Source: Brachypodium distachyon (taxonomy: Eukaryota > Streptophyta > Magnoliopsida > Poales > Poaceae). From it: 64,000 bases of DNA. The notes under the pieces are model-generated. The model did no database searches. It had not been told where the DNA came from and was given only the letters and a program-made list of their open reading frames with translations. Where the stretch lies: the NCBI RefSeq assembly GCF_000005505.3, contig NC_016134.3, positions 5,890,001 through 5,954,000 of the forward strand. The letters run 5' to 3'. Both the position numbers and the translations under genes were made by a program. This document shows, piece after piece, positions 1 to 11,628 of this stretch. Position 1 is the stretch's first letter; every line of letters starts with the position of its first letter.

Positions 1-301
1 TGTGCTGGTGCGCTGAATGTCAACGCTGCAACTTGGGGATGGCCTTAATCACCTGCTACTCTCTGACGTGCCCTTAAGAATCGATGCTAGATCCGCCTCG
101 ATCGAGCTCGCGTGGTAAGTAGTCTCTGCCAAAATAAGAGTCCAAAGAAGCGACTTCCCATTGAGTTGAGCCAGCTGTGTTTTTCTGTGTCATCTCTGAC
201 CAAGAAGAAGGGAGAGTAGCGTGTGTGAGTGAAACTGGCAGATCAGGAGTAGGCAGTCCGGCCGGCCGGTAGTGAGGCCGGCCACCGGCGTCCATTATCC
301 G

Positions 302-3300
302 ATGGATATTTACCGAGTCATCGAATCCACCCTGAGCAAGGTCAATGGAGTCATCCATGTGGTGGGCGAGGACAAGAGGCTGACGAGGGAGCTGAAGAGC
401 GAGCTGGAGCAAATCATGAGTGACATGCACATGATGAATGCATTAATCAGGAGTCACTACGAAGGGGCGGGCAGCAGCGGCCAAGTTGCGCTAGAAGAGG
501 CTTGGATCCTTCAACTCCAGAACCTGGCATATGACATTGAGGACTTCATAGATCTCATGGGCACCAAGCCTAAACCAGTGTTCATCCGCCGTGTGGTGGG
601 CATGGCGGTGAAGCTGGACAGCCGCGACGAGCAAACCGACAAGATCCGGACCTTCAAGAAGCGTGTGGAGGCATTGCACAAGTGGAAGCAGCAAATCCCC
701 CCGTCGACAGCGCCCGGCCTGAACAACGGAAACTCAGACAACAACAACAGCAACAATATTGGAGGAGACGACCACAACTCCTCCTCCTCCGTTGAGCCCG
801 TTGGCATGGAAGAACCCATGGGGGATGTCCGTGAGCTGCTTGTCCACGCCGAGAGCCAGACAGAGCAGCTGATCAGGGTGATCTCCATCGTTGGGCGTCG
901 CGGTCTGGGGAAGACTACCCTAGCAGACCAAGTGTACCGAGACCACCAGAAGGACTCCCAAGGTCGGGAGTTCGACTTCCGGGCGTGGGTGCCGCCACCG
1001 CCGTCGGGGAACAGCAACAGCAGTCCTAGTGCTAGTGCTAGGGACCTCCTCAAGGGGATCCTTATGCAAGTCAAGGATGATAACAAGGTTGCAGAGGAAG
1101 ATGCTGCTGACCTCAGGCCCATTCTCAAGTCATACCTTGAGAACAAAAGGTATACTTACGTTTCATGCACACGCATTAGTTCTGTATAATTGCATATGCC
1201 GCCAACACGGCCTAAGTTCTTTAAAAAAAATGGTCGATCTGTTAAAAACATATAGTAGTTGCTCGTGGTAATGTTAATTAAATCTTCTACTCCCTCCGAT
1301 CCATAATAACTGTCTTGGATTTAGAGGGCTGGTTCTGTATACACCTTAAAAAGTATTACGGCTTCCAATGCCGGTTGAGATTACAACTTACCTCTTCAGT
1401 TAAAAGGATAGTATGATCTTTTCTGTCTGAATTACTGAGAGTATTAACCATAGTTTAAAAACATATAGCATTCAAAATATGCACTATCTGTTAGATCAAG
1501 ATTGGTTCGATCTTCTTTTTTGTTCTTCTCAGGCATTGCCTCATCTAACTTTTTGGCCACCAGTTGTTGCCTTTACATCCTTTTTTTGGTTTTCGGTCCC
1601 TTTAGGTTTTCTTTTATTCAAAGGAATCTTATAGAAATTTTAGAGGATTATATTTCTAAAGAAGTTTTCCTATACAACTCGTTTGATTTGGAGGATTTCA
1701 ACCCATAGAAAATTTTCTATTCCGAAGGAAAATTTCTATGTGATCTAACCTCATGGAAATTTCCTTTATTTCTATGACAATTATGGTTAGCGCCAAATCT
1801 TTGAAGTATGTTTTTATTTTTCCTTTGTTGCAATTAAACAACTTTATTGCATATTGTTGTGTTTTGAATTCTTGCAGGATTTAACATGGCATGCCATTCA
1901 ATTACTACATATTTCCTCTATATTTTTAAAATCATATGGATCCAAGAGGTCCTTAATCTGACTAAGCAACACATACGCATATGATTTGCTCTGCCTGCAT
2001 CCTACATCTATTGAATAGTAAGCTAGAGAGAGACAGAGAGAGAGAGAGAGAGTAAAACAAGGAAATGGAGATCTTAACAGATTAATCTTATGCTCTGAGA
2101 CATGCATGAATCAATTGAGGGATATGAGCCATGTTGGAGTTAACTAGTATATTGTCTAACTATTTTTACACTATTTATTACTTTCATACCTTCTAAATTA
2201 TAGGATGTTCTAACTTCGTCATAAGTTAAACTTTAGAAAATTTGATTAAGTTTATAGAAAATTTTATCTAACAACATTTACAACTGCAAATTAGTTTAAT
2301 TAAATCCCCAATGATACATATTTTCGTATTATAACCAGTTGATACGGTATGTATTACATTTGTCTATAACTTTGGTCAAATCTTAAAAAGTTTGACTTAC
2401 TGAAAAATCTAGAACATCTTATAAGGGATGGAGTACCTAGAAATAGTAAGTTATTCCAAAACATAAATCACCTTCAGATTGTTTCATTTTCTTTTACGTC
2501 ACTTATTGATTTGGAACAAATCATTGAGATGAGAACGAATATGGATTATATGATCTAAGATAACAAATAGCAGTACATCATTCTCTTTAATCGTGTTATT
2601 TTAGTCCAGAGCACTTCATGTGTAATTTGCTACTCCCTCCGATTCATATTAATTGTCTCAAATTTGTCCAAATATGAATGTATCTATGCCTAAAAAGCAT
2701 CTACATACATTTATATTTCGACAATTAATATGGATGAGAGGAATAGGTTTTTTCTTTTTTTTTTTGAGGGAAAGGGTAATGTGCTAGTGTATGCTTAGTT
2801 TGTGAACTTGTCTCCAAAGGGCAAGCTGGCCCCGGTTAGCCCAGACCATGTCCTGGGCGCGTAGCAAAAAGAGTAAATTAAAAAAAGTACCGTCTCCGTG
2901 TCATATTAAGTGACTTTCTATTACATGCATTTAGATGTTTTTTTCATATTTTTGGCAAATTTTAGTCACTTAATATGACACGGAGGAGGACAACATTTGG
3001 GGCTAGGGTTCACGATCGGGTCAACATCTGGGGCTAGCGTTCATTTGGAGTAATTTTTTTAATTTACTCTAGACCAAAATTCTGGCCTATACCGTATACC
3101 TTAGAAGGCCTGAGCCTCGGCCTGGCGCTGGGACGCAGCCCACCTGTGCCTCAGTTTAGGGCGCAGCCCACCATTAGCTTAGCGCACTTCGAACCCTAAC
3201 CGGCTAGCCCGGCACTGCCAATTGTGCCCAACGAAAAATCGCACGCACAAAAGGAAAAAAGCAAGCACACAGCAGTCGGGGGGCTCGAGATGTCCGGGAG

Positions 3301-6292
3301 AGAGCCGCTGCCGCCGCCTGGCCACAAGCGGCTGCGCCCAGCCTTCGCAGTGCTTCCAACGCAACGCCTTCCCCCGGCCTGCGGCGGTAGGTCGCCGCCA
3401 GCCGTTTCCCAAAAATTGGTCTCCCCCGAGCGATTTCTCTAGGCTCCAGCCTCCAATCGGTGGTCCTAACTTTCACTCCCCCTCGATTCCCAAATTCCCA
3501 CTTAAATTTCAATGTTTCATTTGTGTTTGTTTCCTGATTTAGTTTAGAATTTAGACCTTCTGTAGTTAGGCGGAGTGTGACGGATGGATGATTCTGCTTC
3601 TATTTATGATCCTCCGTTCGAGCTTGTCGGACCAATCAGCACTTTGGTTACTTTCTTTTGTACTCATCTATTATGACTCGAACCAATGAATATCGTGTTT
3701 ACATAATTATTAATTATGATTTCTTTTCATATGCCTTGAATTTGGGGGAACTTTTTTGGCTGCACTCTTTTTTGGTCCTGAGGCGTTAATAATTCCTGGC
3801 TCCACCGTTGCTTGTCTCTATGGTTATCTGAAATGTTGTCGAGTTATGTTACCTTTAGTATATCAAGATGGATTATCCAGCCTTTTCTGACTGTTTTCTT
3901 TTAGCCTATTTTCTGCTTGGCTATTTAATGTTTTTCTAGTCACACTCACATATCTATTTTGCCACGATATAAATTACTCCTTATAAAATAAGTTTTGTAT
4001 ACCACAGTTCTGCGGCTACAAACTGAGTAAAGTGATCACTGAATTTGTTCAATTAACAGGTACATGATTGTAATCGATGACATACGAAAAGCTGAAGTAT
4101 GGCTCGATATGAAGTCCGCCTTCCCGAAGGGCGAAACAAGCAGCGTAATTATTACGACGACAGATGTTCAATCGGTGGCCACAGCATGCAGCTCCGGCGG
4201 CTACGTCTACAAACTGCGAGGTCTTAACAGTGAAGATTCAAAGAAGTTATTTCGTAGAAATGTGTTGGAAACTGAACACGACTGCCGTTGTCCAGATCTG
4301 GAGAGATATTCAGATGAAATCTTAACAAATTGTGGTGGTTTACCGCTGGCGATCATCAGCGTTGCTCGGTTCTTGAAATTACAGGGAAAAAATAATCTGG
4401 AGCGTCAGTGCAAGCAATTAGCTTGCCATGGCATGCTAGGCAAACATCTCACAGCACCTGGCAATCATGAAGCCTTTAAAAAGTTGCAAAGTGTCCTGGT
4501 AGAAAGCTACGAAGGGCTGCCAAGCTACGCCTACGAGTGTGATCTCAAGACATGCTTATTATCCATGAGCATGTTCCCCAGGGACTCTGATATCAATAGG
4601 AAAAGCCTTGCAAGGCGTTGGATAGCTGAAGGATTGGTGCCCAATTCTGAGCAGAACGACCTCACAGCACTGGCAGTCTTCCACACGCTGATTGACGGGA
4701 GCATCATTGAACCATCACCAGCAAAGGATCAACAGGTTCCCAGTCTGAAACCTTGGATGAAGAGGTGCAGAGTCCATGGCGTGATGCTCGAATTCCTCAT
4801 CAACAAGTCCATCTCCAAGAACTTTGCTAGCCCTAGAACCAAAGGGAATTTCTTGAGTGCACAGACTTCCAGATGTTCCATCCGCTGGCTCTCCTTGGAT
4901 AGCACCGGCAGCAAGAACGTCAGCAGTGAAGACTTACGGAGCGTCAGGTCGCTCAACATGGTGGGGTGCAAGCGGCCATTGGACTTGGGAAAGTGCAAGC
5001 ACCTGCGCCTCCTTGATCTGGACAAGTGCACAGGCGTCAATCTGCAGGTGCTGAAGAGCATATGTAAGCTTGTACTTATCAAGTACCTGAACCTGAGGGG
5101 CACGGACGTGAGCGTGCTTCCCCAGGAGATGGAGAAGCTGTGCCATCTGGAGATGCTGGACGTGCGAGATGCCAAGATGGATCCGGTGATAAAGCTGCCT
5201 CTCGAGGTCATCCTCCTGCCCCGCCTGGCGTACCTCTTCGGCAAGTTTGAGCTGCCGGACCACATCAAGGACGAGGCAGCAGAGAAGATAGGCCGTCAGA
5301 TGCACACACTGGCTGGCTTCGTCATAAGCAATAGCACCATCAACGGTGGGCCAGCCATGGCTGCCGACAGCGGTGGGCCAGCCAGCAGCAACCAGCGGTG
5401 GGCGACAACGATCAAACGCAAGGTAATTGGCGCCTCCTCGCGCAAGGACAAGATTCTGCTATTAAGTGGCGGCACTGGCAGCACCAACAATAGCAACGAC
5501 AGCATCTGCATTACCACCGCCGCCGGCGCTGCCGGCGCTGACAATACCAGCAAGAGCCATGGTTTCCAGTACATTTTGCACCACATGAAGCAACTGAAGA
5601 AAGTTAAGATATGGTGGAGGAGCAGAAACGAAGGCGAAGCTCCAAGTGAACAACTCACTGAGGCCCTGGTCTCCTTCCTTCAGGAACGGTTCTCGTTGAG
5701 CGATGGGCTCGAATCTCTATCTCTTCATTTTGAGAACCAATGCATGGACTTCCTGGACAAGTTGAAGCTCAAGGAAAGGAGCAGCATTACTCTTGAGTCG
5801 ATTAAGCTTCACGGGAAGCTGAGCAAGCTGCCTGGCTTCATCACGGAGGCGGCTGCGCTGCCGAGTCTCCAAGAGGTACACCTCTCATTGACTGGTTTAT
5901 GCAGCAAGGATTTGTTGGTTCTCAAGAGATTGAGCTACCTCAAGTACCTGAAGATCGTCGAGGACAGCAAGGAGTTCGGGGATGACAGCTTGGACGTGGG
6001 CAACGATGATTTCCGATCTCTCAAGGGGCTATTCGTCCAGGCAAAAAAGCTACCACAGGTCAATATTACCCGAGAAGCCATGAAGTATCTTACCACCCTT
6101 CAGCTCATCTGTGACGATGTCCAAGGGTTCTGTGCCAGCAATATTGCAAACTTCAAGAATCTCGATCAAGTAGTCCTCAAATCCTCTCTCCAAGATGCCA
6201 AGAAGGACGAATGGAAAGCGAAGACAAAGGACCACAGCAACAGGCCAAGACTAGAGTTTTTATTAGCTAATGAGAAGCACGGCGTCGAATAA
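302..6292 (+). CDS. CC-NBS-LRR (NLR) disease-resistance protein
   Basis: Exons 302..1149 and 4060..6292, 1026 aa. The intron (GT at 1150, AG at 4058-4059) splits one Arg codon, and the spliced frame restores the kinase-2 strand. Intracellular immune receptor family: nucleotide-dependent switch that senses pathogen effectors. Domains in order: coiled-coil with an EDVID-type motif (YDIEDFID), an Asn/Ser-rich linker, P-loop GRRGLGKTT (about residues 198-206), kinase 2 IVIDD (286-290), RNBS-B-like IITTT, GLPL within CGGLPLAI (374-381), RNBS-D-like CLLSMSMFP, a VHG triplet where MHD is expected (521-523), then irregular leucine-rich repeats to the end. A Gly/Ser/Ala-rich stretch of about 80 residues (about 706-785) interrupts the LRR region. 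The ATG at 302 is the first in frame; the open frame before it has no other ATG. Recognition specificity cannot be read from the sequence. Confidence 0.9.
2025..2052. repeat. GA microsatellite
   Basis: Short run of GA dinucleotides with one interruption inside the NLR intron. Confidence 0.8.
2188..2435. mobile_element. MITE, about 250 bp
   Basis: Inverted ends: CTTCTAAATTATAGGATGTT at the left pairs with AACATCTTATAAGGGATGGAG at the right apart from a few mismatches. TA flanks suggest a Tc1/mariner (Stowaway-like) origin. No coding capacity. Ends are approximate. Confidence 0.6.
2631..2744. mobile_element. Stowaway-like MITE (CTCCCTCC family)
   Basis: Starts TACTCCCTCCGATTCATATT and ends with its inverted, slightly degraded counterpart AATATGGATGAGAGG. 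The inner part resembles the elements near 39.2 kb and 49.3 kb (shared CTCAAATTTGTCCAAATAT), so it is the same family. Confidence 0.7.
2889..2990. mobile_element. Short palindromic MITE
   Basis: CTCCGTGTCATATTAAGTGA near the left end is an exact inverted match to TCACTTAATATGACACGGAG near the right end, separated by about 50 bases of AT-rich sequence. Confidence 0.75.
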
Positions 6293-6469
6293 TGACTTCA
6301 CTAGTTTTTATCCCTAAAATAATTCATGTCCCGATTAAATAAAAGCGTATTACAATTTCAACAATGTATATGTGACGTGATGACAGTTTGAACAATATTT
6401 TCAGTTCTCCTTGTGGTACAAAGTTTGGTCATGCAGGGCGTACGTACCCCCAATGCTGTTCACAGAGGC

Positions 6470-6740
6470 CTATTTGGTTCCCACGGTTCAGGACTTGGCG
6501 ACAGTGAGCTATGTGCTTGACGACCTCTTCAGCCCGGCGGTGTCTGGGCTGCGGGTTAACATCCAGAAGATCACGTCCTGCACGGTCTTGCCAATTCGCT
6601 AACATGATGTTTTCTTGGACGAGCTCCTTGCTAGAGACGTTCGTCTCGGCCCACTGCGTGTCTCCATGAACGCAGATGACGTTCTGGTGCTCATGCCTTG
6701 GCCTTCCCATGCCCTTTCGCAGCCCCGCCGTACGGGTATT
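6470..6740 (+). pseudogene. Probable L1-type LINE reverse transcriptase relic
   Basis: The plus frame reads SGLRVNIQK around 6550, which resembles the segment of plant L1-type reverse transcriptases following the catalytic DD box (typically SGL-x-x-N-x-x-KS). After a short disrupted interval another frame reads LGLPMP, resembling the LGLPLS motif found downstream in those proteins. No start, no intact domain and at least one frame break. The motif match is by eye only. Confidence 0.4.
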
Positions 6741-7248
6741 ATTTCAGCCTCATCTTGACAAAATCAAGTACTGCTTAGTCACACCAAAGTTTATGTATTA
6801 TTTCATTTTTCTCTATTATTATTTCATTTTTCTCTATTAAACGGTTCAAGAAAATGATAAGTAATTATTTTTCACGTACAAGGTGTTGATTTAATTCACA
6901 TTGCTCATCATTAATGCCAAGTGAAACCATAGTAAGAAAACAACACAAAAAGTGTACAAATTATTGCAAAACTTGGTTCGAAATTCAAATTTGGATCGAG
7001 GTTCACTTTCAAGATCATTCATTTTGTGAAGAATTTTATTTTGGTGTATTCATCTGTACTTTTTATCCCAAGCTTATATACCTATAACATTCAGCATGCC
7101 AAATATTATTAATGGTTGACAAATTGTAGTATTATTTTATTTTTTCCTATTAAACAACTCTAGAAAATGATAAATATTAAATATTTGTACAAAATTGGTG
7201 ATTTTAATTTACATAAACAATATTGTTTATATAAGCTTAAAAATCTCA

Positions 7249-7376
7249 TACTCCCTCCATCCAACAAAAGATGTTTTAAGTTTGTCAAAATTTGAATGTA
7301 TCTAGACATAACTTAGTGTATAGATGCATTCAAATTTAGTCAAAATTAAGACATATTTTATTGGACGGAGGAAGTA
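7249..7376. mobile_element. Stowaway-like MITE (CTCCATCCAACAAAAG family)
   Basis: TACTCCCTCCATCCAACAAA at the left, TATTGGACGGAGGAAGTA at the right, with an inverted core ATTTGAATGTATCT / GATGCATTCAAAT. The same family recurs at 12336..12461 and 50994..51121. Confidence 0.75.
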
Positions 7377-7690
7377 TAAGTATCGGAACTCATGATACGA
7401 TGATTTAAGAGAGAGAATGCAAATGTGTTTGCGTGGTATATATAAATTTGGTTATCTTTGTCACTAATTTCTTGTGTGGCGGAAGAAAAAAAGTTAGACT
7501 GAATTACATGTTTGTTGCTGAGTTTATTCTTCCATAAGAATAACATGGAAATGTGTCGTCCTATTTTTCATGTAAGCAATATTTACCAATGAATAATCAC
7601 GTGGCAGCTGGTTTAGGATGCGAAAGTCAGATACACCGGTGATGGTTTCGTATCCTCAGCTTTCTCCATTTTTTCCTCGTCTCCCCTCTC

Positions 7691-10600
7691 ATGGAGCTCG
7701 ACGCCGCCCAAAACCCTAACCCCGACCCTCCCATCTCCGCCTACTACCAGACGCGGGCGGAGCACCATGCCGTCGTCTCCAGCGACTGGCTCGCCCACGC
7801 TGCCGCCGCCGCCGCCTCCTTCCCAGATGCCGGCGCCGGCGCCGACGCGGCCCCTCCCCCGTCCCCCGGGAGCAACGGCGGCGGCGTGATCGAGGAGTTC
7901 AACTTCTGGCGCCGCAAGCCTGAGGCTGCGGAGGCCGTGGCCGCCATCATGGCGCTCGCCGCCGTCATCCGCTCCAGCAGGGCCACCACCATGATGGAGC
8001 TCGAGATCGAGCTCAAGAAGGCTTCCGACAAGCTCAAGGTCCCTAAATCATCCAGTGCTTTCCCCTATTCCATCCTACTGCTCCCATGTGCCTGTTCAAA
8101 TTATTGGCATAATATATGAGTATATTGCAAGTGACAGGATTTCTCTCCGAGTTTTGTCTAATTGGTGCTATTGACTAAGTATTAGTTGAAAACTGCATTC
8201 AACAACCTTACGGTGAATGATTTCATACTTTGGGAGTGACGTTGTCAAGTTAGGCAGGAAAGTTGATGAAATTGTGTTTGCAGGCTCTCTAAGTCTGCAT
8301 TGCCAACAGACCTGATCTTTAGTTCCCTGACTCCCACTACAGTTAGTGGCATGATATCATGTTTCATAATCTATATCCTACAGGGGTTAAAGAAGTTTTC
8401 ATTTTTCTGGGTACCTTATGGAAGCCCGATTTGCAGCGATTCTTATTATAGCTAATTAGCTCCCATGGCCTTAAGTGTTCCTCTGAAATTGTTGCATTTC
8501 TATTTATATTCAAAATTGTTACAACATGACATACCCGTCATGTTACTTCTACTTTGTCTTTATTTGTTTGTAATGGCATTAAAAAGGAAAAATTCCTACT
8601 TTCGTGATTTCATCTTGAATTTCACCAATTTTCACTTTTTCATCCTAAATGACTTCATTTGGTGCAAACCAAACCCTAAGTAAAAATTTAGCAAGTCATT
8701 CACCTAAACCAATTTGTTCTTTTGGAGGGCGCACGGGGTGGGGAGTGGGCCATCAGAGTGTGAGAACAAATGACGAGATGGTCTGTTTCAAGACACGAAG
8801 GTGCTGGTACTGTGGTTGTCATGCAGCCATGTACCAGCATAGTGCACCCATCCAATGGGTGTATAGCACATGCAGCTCAATTGAGTTCAATCATATATGA
8901 GAAAGATAACAATGTAGAGCAACTTAAGGGCATCTCCAATAAGGGGTACCAAGCAGGTACTTAGAGTCTCTTTCTTACTTTTTGGCTGAGGTGGAACAAA
9001 AAGATGAAGAGGTGGTATGCTGTAGAAGTAACAACCTTGGCACAAGGACCAAGAATATGAGAAGATAGTTTAATGAAGAAATGAGTATGCCATGTGGGTC
9101 CAAACTGAAAATTTTACTTTGATAAATGATTGATTGAAGAGAGAGAAAAAGGAATGGGAGAGAGAAGGAAGCTAACTACCGGTACTTCCCCTTTGCTGTT
9201 GAGGATGCCCTAAGTGCTCACTGCTCAGTACCTATATTAGTGAAGCATATGCAATGTTACTGAGTGTTGTGGTTGCATGAACTGCTAAGTAGCCAGATTA
9301 GAAAAGCAGATAGCAATTCTATTGAGTTTTATGGTTGTCGGCCAAGCAATGGCAGTCTGGTTGGGTTTGGTGTTGTGGATTATTTTGCCGCATAGTCTGT
9401 TCCAGCACCTAGACCAGCAAAAGAGGGTCAGTGAATGATTTGGAAGTTCAGGGTTCATTTTGCACCAAACAAAACATGTAGGAAGAGAAGTGAACTTTGA
9501 TGAAAATTCAAGAACGAAAAGTTTTTTCTCATTAAGGATGAAGACCCCTTTGCATTAGCATAAAAAGTATTAGGTACTGTATGTCAAAATTCCCCCGTCA
9601 TATTTTCTTGAGTCATACAGGGTTTGAATGTTTGTTCATCACAAGTTCTTTCATGATTATAATTGGTTAGGTTACTTCTGGCTGTTCATGTTTTTTTTGT
9701 GAAAGCTCCCATCTTAGACTAAATGAATTAACATTTAAAATTTGTCGACATTTCAGTCCTGGGATGCTACTTCCATTTCTCTATCTGCTGCTTGTGATTT
9801 GTTCATGCGGTTTGTAACAAGAACCTCACATTTGGAACATGAGAAGTTCGATGCAGCAAAATCTCGCCTGATTGAGCGAGGGGAAAAATTTGGAGAGATA
9901 TCATTAAAGGTTACTAATGATTTGTTATATACTTTTTAATAAGATAGTTTGTGCTTTTAACTAATTTGGTGGAACAATATTTGTGTAGGCTCGTAAGACA
10001 ATTGCCATGCTCAGCCAGGATTTCATCTCAGATGGTTGCACTATGTTGGTACATGGCTATTCCAGAGTAGTATTGGAAATCCTAAAGCTAGCTGCCTCAA
10101 ATCGCAAACTCTTCCGGGTGCTATGCACAGGTATTTTGCTCTAGTCCTTTTCCTATTCAGTTATTTCAGTTAGGTTCAGCAAATTTAATAACTTTTTCAT
10201 AGCTGGGCGGCAGTGAGGGTTGGGTGATTATGTTCATGCATGAACTGAAAGTGCATCCTAATGTGTTTGGACTGAAAATTCTATTTTTGTCATATCTTGC
10301 CCTTTTATCTTGGCAGTTACTCCGTAGATGTTATGTAGTTCCTTGTCGGTTGGAATTGTTACATCTTGAGTGGATGTATGCTCTAACTGCCAACATCTTG
10401 TCATTTACAACTTTCAGTTGTCCATGTTTTGTTGTTAGCCTCCCTCAGGCTAGTTACCACGATGACAAATGTTTTGTTTTTTGTGTTCATTTTGTGCTTG
10501 CAAAGAGCATGATGTTAAGTGTTATTTATTATGTTCATCTGTTATTTTGTTCACGTGCAGAGGGCAGACCAGACAGAACTGGCCTGCGGATGTCAAATGA

Positions 10601-11628
10601 ACTTGCAGCATTAGGTATCCCTGTTAAGGTGCTAATTGATTCAGCTGTTGCTTACTCCATGGATGAAGTTGACATGGTATTTGTTGGTGCTGACGGGGTT
10701 GTTGAAAGTGGAGGAATTATTAATATGATGGGGACTTACCAGATAGCTCTTGTGGCTAATAGCATGAATAAACCTGTATACGTGGCTGCTGAAAGTTATA
10801 AGGTATTGTCTACTATGATGGTTTACTAACAATTGTTTCGCTCATGTTGTTGCTCTACAAGCTTTTTCATGTTACCTTTTGTAATAAAAATAATTAAAAC
10901 CAGAACTGTTTGAATATTTAAGAATAGTAAATGAAAACTGTTGTATATTTAAGTCTAACAGGTAGACATGGAGATTCACACATGTTACATACAGTGTTGC
11001 CGTTTACTTTATTGTTTTTCATGGATCATTACGAGCAATTGATATGGAAGTGAATTTCATTTCAGTCATCCTATTCACAATATGTGTACATTTTAAGGAA
11101 TTCAATATTCTACACTCCGCAGACCCATCTTTCATAACTTGCTGCTGCCCACTACTTGCACAAATCATTTGCCACTGCTACGACTTGTCTCGTTCATTAT
11201 TCATCATATCCTAGCAGGAGGAGTTCATCGCATTTTCTGTGGTTAACTTGTTGCATCTTACACTCAATTGTTGGCTACATAATAGATTAGTTCCAAATTG
11301 TACACGAGTGTATACATATGATGGTGTATCCTGTTTGGTATCTTAGCATATAACTATCATGTGTTCTTTTTAAATATATGTTTCAGTATTTGATTAGCCT
11401 ATGTTTGTGATACTTTTGTAGTTTGCTCGTCTGTATCCCCTGGACCAAAAGGACATGACACCAGCTCACCGACCAATAGATTTTGGAGTTCCGATACCAG
11501 CTGGTGTGGAAGTCGAGACATCCGCAAGAGACTACACTCCTCCCCAGTACCTCACACTTCTTTTGACTGATCTTGGTGTTCTGACGCCATCCGTTGTGAG
11601 TGATGAGCTCATTCAGCTGTACCTATGA
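7691..11628 (+). CDS. eIF2B-alpha: Translation initiation factor eIF2B subunit alpha
   Basis: Five exons: 7691..8038, 9757..9909, 9989..10130, 10561..10802, 11422..11628; 363 aa. All introns are GT-AG and the frame is kept throughout. eIF2B is the cytosolic guanine-nucleotide exchange factor that reloads eIF2 with GTP; alpha is a regulatory subunit that helps assemble the complex and respond to phosphorylated eIF2. Exon 1 encodes an Ala/Pro-rich plant N-terminus followed by a conserved helical part (FWRRKPEAAEAVAAIMALA). Exons 3-5 hold the IF-2B/ribose-1,5-bisphosphate isomerase-like Rossmann fold, including EGRPDRTGLRMSNELA, VFVGADGVVESGGIIN and NKPVYVAAESYKFARLYP, ending SDELIQLYL. The ATG at 7691 opens the only frame that reaches the first donor. 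Length is slightly above animal forms because of the N-terminal extension. Confidence 0.93.
8928..9210. mobile_element. Harbinger-type MITE in eIF2B alpha intron 1
   Basis: 283 bp with inverted ends GGGCATCTCCAATAAGGGG and its imperfect counterpart ending GAGGATGCCC, flanked on both sides by a 3-bp TAA target-site duplication (8925-8927 and 9211-9213). A TWA duplication of 3 bp is the habit of PIF/Harbinger elements. No coding capacity. Confidence 0.75.

Larger units (their letters stand above)
1150..4059 (+). other. NLR intron, 2.9 kb, rich in repeats
   Basis: The intron has GT-AG borders and interrupts the NB-ARC domain between P-loop and kinase 2. It contains a one-ended CTCCCTCC MITE terminus near 1288, a GA microsatellite (2025..2052), three complete small MITEs, and a GC-rich patch (about 3090-3540). 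That patch resembles the 5' end of some other transcript or element, with a short open frame around 3290-3442. I see no supported gene in it. Confidence 0.7.
6293..7690. other. Intergenic, NLR to eIF2B alpha
   Basis: AT-rich apart from a LINE-like relic (6470..6740) and one MITE (7249..7376). The first part should hold the NLR 3' UTR and the last 100 bases or so the 5' UTR of eIF2B alpha. No other gene seen. Confidence 0.6.

Noticed and set aside
3179..3542. Overlapping frames in the NLR intron, both strands
   Set aside because: GC-rich sequence gives open frames on both strands; no domain, and the position is inside a well-defined intron.
10224..10829. A 201-codon plus frame before and through eIF2B alpha exon 4
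   Set aside because: The first half is intron 3 read through; the conserved protein begins at 10561 after a clear acceptor.
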